From contig CAJTFX010000005.1 of NCBI GenBank assembly GCA_910575555.1, positions 62,001 to 126,000 on the forward strand: a DNA stretch of 64,000 nt, in the 5' to 3' direction. Positions 26,397 through 33,922 of this stretch are shown in pieces. Numbering within the stretch: the first letter of the stretch is position 1; the number at the start of each line of letters is the position of its first letter. Source of the DNA: Lachnospiraceae bacterium (GTDB lineage Bacteria; Bacillota; Clostridia; Lachnospirales; Lachnospiraceae). The notes beneath the pieces are model-generated. The model was not told the origin of the DNA and ran no database searches. It saw nothing but the letters and a program-made list of their open reading frames with translations. The position numbers and the translations under genes were made by a program.

Positions 26397-27419
26397 GTAA
26401 CCGTCTTTTACAATGTCTGCCACTGTCTCCGTGGGAATTTCGAAGGTGACAACTCCCATGAAACCGGGAGCCACTTCGTATTCGTCGAAAACGATGTTCA
26501 GTTTTCCGGCTTCATCGATAAAGAAGTTTACAGAGTCGGACAATTCCGTAAAATTCCATTCAGACACGTCGCTGTCCAGCCAGTAAGTGACGGTTTTATC
26601 CTGGGCCATCTGTTCTTTCATCTGTTTTTTGATATTTTCTGTAATGGGCGTTTTGTAATCTGCTCCCTCCTGGAACAAATCTTTCAGTGTTGTCATTTCG
26701 CCGGTCTGCTTGTCGATGTGGTAAATTTTTTCCATCTGCACGGCCCCTGCCATGGTAATGGTCTGGTGAAAACGGATGGAAAATAATTTATCGCTGTCGG
26801 TTACCACTTCGTAGTCTAAGTCTACTGCCTGAGCGCCCTCTGTGCCGGCGGCTTTCAGATCAGCTTCGTATGCGGCTATGATTTCATTGGTGTAGGCTTC
26901 GATCTGATCATTGAGTTTCTGGGTGGAATCTTCCATTAAATTTCCCTTACTGTCTTTAATCTCCACCTCCGGAACTTTGATATCGGCTTCCATCCTGTTT
27001 TCCTGGTGCTTGTATTCCCGGAAAGTGACGATTTTTACGATGGCGCCCAGAACCGGAATCTGTTCCATGGCATAGGCAATGGAAGCGTTGGAGTTGACAA
27101 GTACGGTGAGAATCAGCATGGCGGCGGCAATGGAAGAGGCTCCTCTGACAATCCAGATGGAAAAAGCAGAGGATTTCTGTTTCCCTTCTTTGGGCAGGCC
27201 AGTGACGGCGTCCGGGGAATTCCGTTTCCCTTCTTTGGGCAGGCCAGTGACGGCGTCCGGGGATTTCAGGAATCTCCGATTCGGCAGTTTTGCAGGGGAG
27301 GGGGTTTGCGCCAGCTCGGTTTTGGCTTTTGCAATGGAAAGCTCCACGTTTTGCCTCAGGGCCTCCGGGATGGGGATGTTTTTATAATCTTGTTTGATGT
27401 GGTTTAAATTATGATTCAT
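26388..27419 (-). CDS. RsiV-like anti-sigma factor (DUF3298)
   Basis: Membrane protein of 343 aa predicted to hold the neighbouring ECF sigma factor inactive. A cytoplasmic N-terminal segment (1-90) is followed by one membrane helix (about 93-115, SIAAAMLILTVLVNS) and an extracytoplasmic part ending in a DUF3298 domain (about 250-340). In Bacillus, RsiV binds lysozyme and is then cleaved; the same sensing here is only an inference. A 15-residue segment (SPDAVTGLPKEGK plus two) is duplicated in tandem before the helix. Its start overlaps the sigma gene's stop by 11 bp, indicating translational coupling. Confidence 0.82.
   Translation of the reverse strand: MNHNLNHIKQDYKNIPIPEALRQNVELSIAKAKTELAQTPSPAKLPNRRFLKSPDAVTGLPKEGKRNSPDAVTGLPKEGKQKSSAFSIWIVRGASSIAAAMLILTVLVNSNASIAYAMEQIPVLGAIVKIVTFREYKHQENRMEADIKVPEVEIKDSKGNLMEDSTQKLNDQIEAYTNEIIAAYEADLKAAGTEGAQAVDLDYEVVTDSDKLFSIRFHQTITMAGAVQMEKIYHIDKQTGEMTTLKDLFQEGADYKTPITENIKKQMKEQMAQDKTVTYWLDSDVSEWNFTELSDSVNFFIDEAGKLNIVFDEYEVAPGFMGVVTFEIPTETVADIVKDGYLQ
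27183..27265 (-). repeat. 45-bp in-frame tandem repeat in the anti-sigma gene
   Basis: Units begin at 27183 and 27228. They are identical over about 38 bp (shared TTTGGGCAGGCCAGTGACGG), then diverge. The repeat duplicates SPDAVTGLPKEGK in the cytoplasmic linker. Confidence 0.9.
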
Positions 27420-27903
27420 GGCAGAGTTCTCCTTCCGTCAATTTGATTCTCAGTTTTCCAAGGCTGCGGTACAGAATGCTTTTGGTGGTATTGAGATTTT
27501 CTTCCAATATATCTGCGATTTCCTGCAGCTTTCGTTCTTCGAAATAACGCAGCACAATGACAGCCCGTTCCTTTTCATTCAGAATGTCTAAAGCGTCAAT
27601 GGTGTCGTAGTCCAGGTAAATGTCCTCTGTTCCGTACTCCGGCGTTTCATCGAAAGAAACTTCTTTTTGATTCCGGCGCAGAAGCTCCAGGGAAGTGTTG
27701 ATTACAATGCGCCAAATCCAGGTTCTGATAAAGGCAGCATTTTTGACAGAACTGGAATTTTTAATGGCCCTGTAAGAGCTTTCCTGTACGATGTCCATAG
27801 CGTCGGCTTCATTTTTTACATAGGTGAACGCCAGACGGTACAGGGAGTCGTAGGAGGACAGAAGCTCCTGCTCCACCAATTGCTGCATCTTTTGTGAATT
27901 CAT
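27409..27903 (-). CDS. ECF RNA polymerase sigma factor, SigV-like
   Basis: Extracytoplasmic-function sigma factor of 164 aa. Region 2 (about 12-80) contains YRLAFTYVKNEADAMDIVQE and FIRTWIWRIVIN; region 4 (about 100-155) has AVIVLRYFEERKLQEIADIL. ATG 27903 is chosen because AAAGGAGAT precedes it by 7 nt. The anti-sigma gene overlaps its 3' end. The DUF3298 partner suggests the SigV/RsiV class, which in Bacillus, Enterococcus and C. difficile answers lysozyme stress; the regulon here is unknown. Confidence 0.88.
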   Translation of the reverse strand: MNSQKMQQLVEQELLSSYDSLYRLAFTYVKNEADAMDIVQESSYRAIKNSSSVKNAAFIRTWIWRIVINTSLELLRRNQKEVSFDETPEYGTEDIYLDYDTIDALDILNEKERAVIVLRYFEERKLQEIADILEENLNTTKSILYRSLGKLRIKLTEGELCHES

Positions 27904-27933
27904 TTTGAAATCTCCTTTCCGGTTACTGTTTAT

Positions 27934-27962
27934 TAGATGAAAGAGCGCGGGAAAAAGTTTCA
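27934..27962 (-). promoter_or_regulatory. ECF-type autoregulatory promoter of the sigma operon
   Basis: Minus strand: TGAAAC (27962-27957), 17-nt spacer beginning TTTT, then CATCTA (27939-27934). This fits the TGAAAC / CGTCTA pattern of SigV-like promoters at 5 of 6 positions in the -10. It lies about 30 nt before the sigma start codon. Confidence 0.65.
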
Positions 27963-28000
27963 AAAGTTTCCCATAAAGTGTAAAGAACCCTCAAAAATTA

Positions 28001-28029
28001 ATGACAAATATACCGGAACTTGTTATACT
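28001..28029 (+). promoter_or_regulatory. proA promoter
   Basis: ATGACA (28001-28006), 17-nt spacer, TATACT (28024-28029), about 48 nt before the proA start. It gives proA its own transcription despite the inverted sigma operon in front of it. Confidence 0.7.
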
Positions 28030-28077
28030 GTTACCATATCTGAACAGAAACAGCAACACCGAAATGGAGGAAAAAAT

Positions 28078-29328
28078 ATGAACCTTACGTTGGAACAGAT
28101 TGGCGAAAAGGCAAAAAAGGCGGAAGTAACCTTGCGTACCTTGTCGGCCAATCAGAAAAATAAAGTCCTGACCACTTCAGCGGATTATTTGATGGCAAAT
28201 ATGAAAATGCTGTTGGAAGCCAATCACTCAGATGTGGAACGGGCCAAAGAGAATGGCATGGCTCCAGCCCTGGTGGACCGGCTGCTTCTGACAGAGGCCA
28301 GGATTGCCCAGATGGCAGAGGGACTCAGACAGATTGCAGCTCTGGAAGATCCCATTGGAGAGGTGCTTTCCATGAAGCAGAGGCCCAACGGACTTCTGAT
28401 TGGGCAGAAACGTGTGCCTTTGGGCGTGATCGGCATTATCTATGAGTCCAGGCCCAACGTGACGGCAGACGCCTTCGGACTGTGCTTCAAAGCCGGAAAT
28501 GTGGTGATTCTCCGGGGCGGAAAGGATGCCATTCATTCCAACAATGCCATTACCATGACTTTACAGGAGGCATTGGCCAGGTGTGAATTGCCCTCAGATG
28601 CCATTCAGCTGATTACAGATACCAGTCATGAGACTGCGGCTGAATTTATGAAGCTGAACAAGTACGTGGATGTACTGATTCCCCGGGGCGGCGCAGGCCT
28701 GATCCGCACTGTGGTAAAGCAGGCCACCGTGCCTGTCATTGAAACGGGAACCGGCAACTGTCATATCTATGTGGATGAAAGCGCAGATCCTGCCATGGCT
28801 CTTGATATAATTTTTAATGCGAAAACCCAGAGAATCGGCGTCTGCAATGCCTGTGAATCCCTGGTAGTCCATGAAAAAATAAAAGATGTTCTGCTGCCCC
28901 TTCTGGCAAAGCGGCTGTCAGAAAAACAGGTGGAGCTTCGGGGAGACGAAGCGAGCCGGAACGCATGCAGCAGCATTCTGCCTGCAAAGGAAGAGGATTG
29001 GGGCATGGAATACCTGGACTATATTCTGTCCGTCAAAACCGTATCTTCCATTGAGGAGGCAATCGCCCACATCAACAAATACAATACCGGCCATTCTGAG
29101 GCCATTATCACAAAAGATTATGACAATTCCAGGAAATTTCTGGATGAAATTGATGCGGCGGCAGTATATGTGAACGCTTCTACCCGGTTTACAGACGGCT
29201 TTGAATTCGGGTTCGGCGGAGAAATCGGCATCAGCACCCAGAAGCTTCATGCAAGAGGGCCCATGGGCCTGAAGGAGCTGACAAGCACAAAATACATAAT
29301 ATATGGAAACGGTCAGGTCAGGCCGTAG
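28078..29328 (+). CDS. proA: Glutamate-5-semialdehyde dehydrogenase
   Basis: Second step of proline synthesis: NADPH-dependent reduction of glutamyl-5-phosphate. 416 aa, usual size. Visible: [19 protein letters not shown] near residue 110, the [14 protein letters not shown] segment, the catalytic cysteine in [13 protein letters not shown], and [20 protein letters not shown] near the C-terminus. ATG 28078 follows TGGAGG; the frame extends further upstream but without a better start. It is separated from proB by the DUF896 and folate genes and by the opposite-strand sigma pair. Confidence 0.95.
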   Translation: MNLTLEQIGEKAKKAEVTLRTLSANQKNKVLTTSADYLMANMKMLLEANHSDVERAKENGMAPALVDRLLLTEARIAQMAEGLRQIAALEDPIGEVLSMKQRPNGLLIGQKRVPLGVIGIIYESRPNVTADAFGLCFKAGNVVILRGGKDAIHSNNAITMTLQEALARCELPSDAIQLITDTSHETAAEFMKLNKYVDVLIPRGGAGLIRTVVKQATVPVIETGTGNCHIYVDESADPAMALDIIFNAKTQRIGVCNACESLVVHEKIKDVLLPLLAKRLSEKQVELRGDEASRNACSSILPAKEEDWGMEYLDYILSVKTVSSIEEAIAHINKYNTGHSEAIITKDYDNSRKFLDEIDAAAVYVNASTRFTDGFEFGFGGEIGISTQKLHARGPMGLKELTSTKYIIYGNGQVRP

Positions 29329-29352
29329 ATCATAAAAGGAGACAAAAATAAA

Positions 29353-29886
29353 ATGACAGCAATCATTGAAATACTGTCGGAATCCCAAATCAGCCGTGAG
29401 CTGTTTTGCCATTTTAACCGTCATCAGGAGGTGACGCGCTGTTGGCGGAAGGAAGCAGGCAGTTGGAAATTGAAGGATATTTCTTTTGTGGAGGAATGGA
29501 AAGAAGCGGAATATGAATTTCTGGTAAAATGCCTGAAAAATACCATCCATACAGGCGGTTTTGTATTCGGCTGTTTTGAGGAAGGAAAGTTAAAAGGATT
29601 TACCTCTGTGGAACCAAAACGTTTCGGCTCCACAAAGCAGTATGTGCAGCTTTCCTGCATTCATGTGTCCTGTGAATGCAGGGGGAAAGGCTATGGAAAA
29701 CAGCTGTTTGAGCGGGCAATTCTTGCGGCAAGAAAGCTGGAAGCGGAAAAACTGTACATATCGGCGCATTCTTCAGAAGAAACCCAGGCATTTTATCATG
29801 CCCTTGGGTGTGTGGAAGCAGCGGAATATGACGAAAAACTGTATGCGGCGGAGCCTTGCGACTGTCAGTTGGAGTATGTGCTGTGA
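29353..29886 (+). CDS. GNAT family N-acetyltransferase
   Basis: 177-aa acyltransferase of the GNAT fold. The acetyl-CoA binding segment is in CECRGKGYGKQLFERAIL (the RGKGYG loop, about residues 113-118), followed by ISAHSSEETQAFYHALGC. An N-terminal strand pair precedes it. Starts at ATG 29353 after AAAGGAGA, 24 nt after proA. The substrate is unknown. Confidence 0.85.
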   Translation: MTAIIEILSESQISRELFCHFNRHQEVTRCWRKEAGSWKLKDISFVEEWKEAEYEFLVKCLKNTIHTGGFVFGCFEEGKLKGFTSVEPKRFGSTKQYVQLSCIHVSCECRGKGYGKQLFERAILAARKLEAEKLYISAHSSEETQAFYHALGCVEAAEYDEKLYAAEPCDCQLEYVL

Positions 29887-29925
29887 AAGAACGATGATAT
29901 GCGTTGGAACTGAAAGGAGACCGTT

Positions 29926-30567
29926 GTGCTTAATATACGAAATGAGACAGAAAAGGATTATAAAACAGTAGAAGAAATTACCAGAAAAGCATTTTACAAT
30001 ATTTATGTTCCGGGATGCACAGAGCATTATCTGGTGCACAGAATGCGCCGGCACAAGGACTTTGTTTCGGAATTGGACTTTGTGGCGGAGCTTGACGGTC
30101 AGGTAATTGGAAATATCATGTATACCAAAGCCAGACTGGCGGATGAAAACGGAACGGAAAAGAGAATTCTCACCTTTGGCCCGGTCAGCATTCTTCCAAA
30201 ATACCAGAGAAAGGGGTACGGAAAGAAGCTTATGGAACATTCTTTTGCACGGGCAGTTGAACTGGGGTATGATGTGATCGTGATATTTGGAAGCCCTGCA
30301 AATTATGTAAGCATTGGATTCAAAAGCTGCAAAAAATACAATATCTGTACAGAAGATGGCAGATATCCGGCAGCAATGATGGTAAAAGAATTGATTCCGC
30401 ATACATTAGACGATGGGAAACGGTTCTTTTATCATGGAAGCCCTGTCATGGAATTCAGTGTGGAAGAGGCATTGAGGTATGACGATACCCTGGAAAAAAT
30501 GGAGAAAAAATACTGTCCAAGCCAGGAAGAGTTCTATATTATGAGCCATTCTTTTCTGGACTCATAG
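29926..30567 (+). CDS. GNAT family N-acetyltransferase, YhbS-like
   Basis: 213-aa acetyltransferase. The acetyl-CoA loop is PKYQRKGYGKKLMEHSF near residue 95, with the YhbS-type GSPANYVSIGFKSC and a C-terminal extension that closes the fold. The start is GTG 29926, preceded by AAAGGAGA; no ATG is available nearby. It follows the previous GNAT gene by 39 nt but shares little sequence with it, so this is not a recent duplication. Confidence 0.82.
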   Translation: MLNIRNETEKDYKTVEEITRKAFYNIYVPGCTEHYLVHRMRRHKDFVSELDFVAELDGQVIGNIMYTKARLADENGTEKRILTFGPVSILPKYQRKGYGKKLMEHSFARAVELGYDVIVIFGSPANYVSIGFKSCKKYNICTEDGRYPAAMMVKELIPHTLDDGKRFFYHGSPVMEFSVEEALRYDDTLEKMEKKYCPSQEEFYIMSHSFLDS

Positions 30568-30593
30568 GGAATGAGGAAAAGAATGGCTCCGTC

Positions 30594-30664
30594 GTGTGTT
30601 ACGTCAAAGCGTTTTTTGCTTCTCATATGTGTGTTACGTCAAAGTGATTTTCTGTTTCTCATAT
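30594..30664 (+). repeat. 35/36-bp tandem repeat
   Basis: Two imperfect units, 30594-30628 and 30629-30664, both start GTGTGTTACGTCAAAG and end CTCATAT. The second runs into the last two codons of the convergent aldo/keto reductase gene. Confidence 0.85.
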
Positions 30665-31687
30665 GTGCTTGCCGGCAAGCACTTCTTTGTAATCTTTATA
30701 GTTTTCCTCCAAGAGTGCGGGAGTGTCCAGGCCGTAGGGGCAGTGGGCCCTGCACTGGCCGCAGTGGATACAGTTCTCGATTTTTTTCATCTTTTCCTGC
30801 ACCTGGGGCGTAAGCTGCAGTTCGGCGGGGGAACGGCGCAGAAGCAGCGACATCCGGGCGCAGTTGTTGATTTCAATTCCGGCCGGACAGGTGGGAACGC
30901 AGTAGCCGCAGCCCCGGCAGAAGTTTCCGGCAAGCTGTTCTCTGTCTCTTAAGATCAGGTCGGAAAGTTCCTGCGTCATAACAGGAGGATGGTCAATATA
31001 GCTTAAAAATTCGTCCAGTTCTGATTCCTTCTGAACGCCCCAGATAGGCAATACATTGTCGTACTGCGCCTGAAATGCGTAGGCAGCGGCAGAATTGGTG
31101 ATCAGTCCGCCGGACAGTGCTTTCATGGAAATAAAGCCCATGTTTTCCTGTTTGCAGCGGTTGACGATTTCGATGTCTTTATCGGTGGCAAGGTAGCAGA
31201 AGGGGAACTGCAGAGTTTCATACAGTCCGCTGTCAATGGCTTCATGGGCGATTTTCAGCCTGTGGTTGGTGATGCCGATGTGACGGACTTTCCCCTGCCT
31301 TCTGGCTTCTTCCATGGCTTCATACAGTCCGGTTCCATCTCCCGGCTTGGGACAGAAAGAGGGATTGTGGAACTGGTAGAGATCAATGTAGTCTGTTTTC
31401 AAAAGCCCCAGGCTGGTATCTAGATCTTTCCAGAATTCTTCCGCATTCTGCGCTCCGGTTTTGGTGGCTATGTAGATGCTGCTTCGGACAGAGGAGAGGG
31501 ATTTTCCGATTTTGGCTTCGCTGTCGGTGTAGAACCGTGCTGTATCAAAGAAGCGGATGCCGGCATCATATGCTTTTTTCAGCAGTGTTCCGGCGTCTTC
31601 TGTGGAAATACGCTGAATGGGGAGGGCGCCGAAGCCATTTTTATTGACGGTAATTCCTGTTTTTCCAAGGGTGACGGTTGTGTTCAT
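30659..31687 (-). CDS. Aldo/keto reductase with C-terminal 4Fe-4S domain
   Basis: 342 aa. The AKR TIM barrel (about 1-260) has FGALPIQRIS, the catalytic-tyrosine segment GIRFFDTARFYTDSE and the lysine-bearing IYIATKTG. The C-terminal ferredoxin-like domain (about 265-342) holds two clusters, CRGCGYCVPTCP and CIHCGQCRAHCP. This fused class is common in anaerobes and may exchange electrons with ferredoxin; the substrate is unknown. Start ATG 31687 is preceded by AGAAAGG. No partner genes are adjacent. Confidence 0.9.
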   Translation of the reverse strand: MNTTVTLGKTGITVNKNGFGALPIQRISTEDAGTLLKKAYDAGIRFFDTARFYTDSEAKIGKSLSSVRSSIYIATKTGAQNAEEFWKDLDTSLGLLKTDYIDLYQFHNPSFCPKPGDGTGLYEAMEEARRQGKVRHIGITNHRLKIAHEAIDSGLYETLQFPFCYLATDKDIEIVNRCKQENMGFISMKALSGGLITNSAAAYAFQAQYDNVLPIWGVQKESELDEFLSYIDHPPVMTQELSDLILRDREQLAGNFCRGCGYCVPTCPAGIEINNCARMSLLLRRSPAELQLTPQVQEKMKKIENCIHCGQCRAHCPYGLDTPALLEENYKDYKEVLAGKHI

Positions 31688-31775
31688 GATTTTCTTACCT
31701 TTCTGTAATTGATATAGTGGTTATGAGATTACTCCTGAATTGCTGCATGTAATGGTTATATTGGCTTTAAAATAT

Positions 31776-32165
31776 TTATTGTTCCTCTACCTCTAGGGAT
31801 TCTTCTATATAAATGACATTCAGTTCCCTTGGTTTTATATAACTAAAGTAAAAGCAGCCGACGGAAGCGGTAAACAGAAGTATCAGGATGAACCATCCAA
31901 ATTTAGTAAAAAAATTCTTTCTGGTTGTATAGGCAGTGATTTCTTCCGTCGGAACACTGTCCAGATAAAGCTGGGCCAGTTCTGCGGGAGTACCAAAGTA
32001 GCCGCTAATTTCATCATATCACGCAGAATTGTTTTCCAGAAGAAACTGCCGGATATCTTTTTCCATGTTTGCTGTAAAGTTGCTGCGGTAATTGCGGGGA
32101 CATGCCAATAAACGTCTGGCGTTTTTTATGTAGCGTCTGACTGGTTTGCTGAAATTGCTGTTCAT
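31776..32165 (-). pseudogene. Small membrane protein gene (DUF6120-like) with one in-frame stop
   Basis: Read on the minus strand from ATG 32165, the frame encodes about 129 residues but is interrupted by TGA at 32021-32019 (codon 49). The reading on both sides is coherent: a basic N-terminus (MNSNFSKPVRRYIKNARRLL), then after the stop YDEISGYFGTPAELAQLYL, a membrane helix (WFILILLFTASVGCFYFSY) and an acidic tail. The start lies 2 nt after the PadR stop. PadR plus a small DUF6120 membrane protein is a pair I associate with Lachnospiraceae; the family name is tentative. A single TCA-to-TGA change would explain the break. Confidence 0.65.
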
Positions 32166-32167
32166 AA

Positions 32168-32551
32168 TCATTCATCTCTCCTTATATAAATCATTTCATC
32201 AAGATCAAGCATAAGATTGGCGGCAGTAGTAATTTCCCGGTATTTTCGTTTGATTTTAACCAGGTGTTCCCGTCCGCTTTCTGTGATATGAAAATAAATC
32301 CGTGTCCGATTGTTGGCTACGGCGGTGCTTTCTTCGTCAATGCAGCCGGCATTTTTCAGCCGGTAGATATAAGGATAGAGAGATTTGTAGGAAAAAGAAC
32401 CGTTGCTGATACGGCTGATTTCCTGCATAATCTCGTAAGTATACATGGGTTTTTGTTTTAGAAGGAATAGAACCAGCATTTCGCCCAAGCAGTTTTGCAG
32501 ACTTTCAGCAAAGCTCTCTTCTTTTCCAGTTATTTTGAGTTTTCTGCTCAT
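32168..32551 (-). CDS. PadR family transcriptional regulator
   Basis: 127-aa winged-helix regulator. The core includes LGEMLVLFLLKQKPMYTYEI, the recognition region FSYKSLYPYIYRLKNAGCID and the wing RIYFHITESGREHLVKIKR. Starts at ATG 32551. It is directly followed by the broken small membrane gene, which it may have controlled together with itself. PadR proteins usually repress nearby export or membrane-protein genes; the ligand is unknown. Confidence 0.88.
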   Translation of the reverse strand: MSRKLKITGKEESFAESLQNCLGEMLVLFLLKQKPMYTYEIMQEISRISNGSFSYKSLYPYIYRLKNAGCIDEESTAVANNRTRIYFHITESGREHLVKIKRKYREITTAANLMLDLDEMIYIRRDE

Positions 32552-32992
32552 AATGCTCTCCCGGCTATGCGTACAGTTGGGGGTGCAAAGCCTTTTTAGC
32601 GGCAGCCCGACAATAATTTATTTCAGGACAGTTTTTTATAATTGTAAATATCATACTACGGGCAGTTTTAAATGTAAATAGTTTATAAAAAAAGTATTTA
32701 AAGAAAAGAAAAGGTATTTTAGTGAGAACAGATATTTTTTTAAATTAGATGTAAACTATATGAAAAAACGGACGATATTAATGGGAAAAAGAAATTGGGA
32801 TAGAAATTAGTGTATAGGGTGGTGTGATATATATATTTTTTATATAAAGTATATAGAGAATATGAAGAGAAAGGGGGGACAATGGAGAAGAATCATTAGG
32901 CATACCGATAAGAAGCGTAAAGAAAGGAAGAAAGAAGTTATGAGGATGAAACATAGTGTACAACTATAACGAATAAATCGGATTTATTTAGA
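32552..32992. other. AT-rich intergenic region
   Basis: About 440 bp with no supportable full gene. It includes a very A/T-rich stretch near 32825-32860. A well-spaced Shine-Dalgarno (AAAGGAAG) before ATG 32940 leads to only nine codons (MRMKHSVQL, stop at 32967-32969), which may be the surviving start of the gene whose body begins at 32999. Confidence 0.6.
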
Positions 32993-32998
32993 TTGGGA

Positions 32999-33703
32999 AT
33001 GAAAAGTGGAACCCTTAATGATCCGAAGGAAGAGCATTGGTATACGGTGGACTTGAAAGCGGGAACCAGATATTTTGTGGATATCAGGAATGTAGGGAAA
33101 ACAAATTGCTATATTGAGTTGTCTTATATTCTAAATGGTGAAACAAAGTATTTTTATACGACAAATCCTGAACGAAAAGAAGTGTATCATTTAAAGCCAG
33201 AAAAATATTTATACATGACAGCACCGGTGACTGGTAAATATTATATAAAGATCGCCAGCAGTGACAATTGGGAATATTCCCCCTCATTTACAAAGAACTA
33301 TTTCTTCTATGTAGGACCAGCAAAGCAAACTTATTCAGTATCTGGATATCCAATTGGAGGAGCAAGTATTTTTGGAAGTGATAAAAAAAGTCTTTCTTTG
33401 GATTTATTTGGGGTTGTACCCGAGAGTGCAACAATCGTAAATTTATCTATTAATGATACATTTCCACAAGGAAGCCCCTGTACTGATATAGAGAAAAGCA
33501 TGCGTTATTTTGGAGGAAAGACCTATTCTAATATTGGAGGTTCCAGTGAGATCTATGGTATGAGCGGTGTTAATTTGAGACAATCATGGAATATTTATGT
33601 TAAATGTGGACAGGGTGGGCATATTACACAATGGATTGGTAGATTGAACTGCAAATTTAATTGTACAATGGCACCTTACCCAGGAAATGAATTGAATTTG
33701 TAG
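32999..33703 (+). CDS. Unrecognised protein with PPC-like beta-sandwich, probably 5'-truncated
   Basis: 234 aa from ATG 32999 (TTG 32993 also possible); no good ribosome binding site precedes either. In-frame codons upstream back to a TAG at 32954 (reading ITNKSDLFRLG) look like coding sequence. The first half has the pattern of bacterial pre-peptidase C-terminal (PPC) beta-sandwiches: EEHWYTVDLKAGTRYFVDI, then APVTGKYYIKIASSD. The second half is Gly/Ser/Asn-rich with three cysteines and no known domain. No signal peptide is present, unusual for such a fold, and fits a lost 5' end. Low GC sets it apart from its surroundings. It may be a pseudogene. Confidence 0.5.
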   Translation: MKSGTLNDPKEEHWYTVDLKAGTRYFVDIRNVGKTNCYIELSYILNGETKYFYTTNPERKEVYHLKPEKYLYMTAPVTGKYYIKIASSDNWEYSPSFTKNYFFYVGPAKQTYSVSGYPIGGASIFGSDKKSLSLDLFGVVPESATIVNLSINDTFPQGSPCTDIEKSMRYFGGKTYSNIGGSSEIYGMSGVNLRQSWNIYVKCGQGGHITQWIGRLNCKFNCTMAPYPGNELNL

Positions 33704-33716
33704 GTAAAGAAGAATA

Positions 33717-33830
33717 GGAAGCCGTAAGAAGTTGCCCGGAAAGAATGGTTTACCATCCTTACGATGAAAATCTTCGGCTTCCATAGGTGAGAGCGGCCAT
33801 GTGGCCTGTACTCACAACAGGCCTGGTATG
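33717..33830 (+). ncRNA. Structured intergenic RNA candidate
   Basis: Nested complementary segments: GGAAGCCG (33717-33724) with CGGCTTCC (33775-33782), GTAAG with CTTAC inside it, and ATGGT/ACCAT at the centre. A second hairpin, GGCCTGT/ACAGGCC, follows near 33813-33829. No T-run follows and I do not recognise a known RNA family. It could be a small RNA, a leader element or a mobile palindrome. Confidence 0.35.
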
Positions 33831-33837
33831 ATGGAAG

Positions 33838-33867
33838 TTTACTGTGAACTTTTCATTGTCATATAAT
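33838..33867 (+). promoter_or_regulatory. Possible promoter for the gene at 33923
   Basis: TTTACT (33838-33843), 18-nt spacer, TATAAT (33862-33867). Confidence 0.5.
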
Positions 33868-33922
33868 AAGTTCTGAGTAAATTACATTTTCCGGCAGCCT
33901 CATGGTAAGGAAGGAGAAAAAA

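Noticed and set aside
30571-30952. Small plus-strand open frames after the GNAT gene
   Set aside because: They run over the tandem repeat and antisense to the reductase's ferredoxin domain; no ribosome site or family.
32019-32021. Selenocysteine codon at the in-frame TGA
   Set aside because: No redox context, no evident selenocysteine insertion hairpin, and a one-base change from a serine codon explains it more simply.
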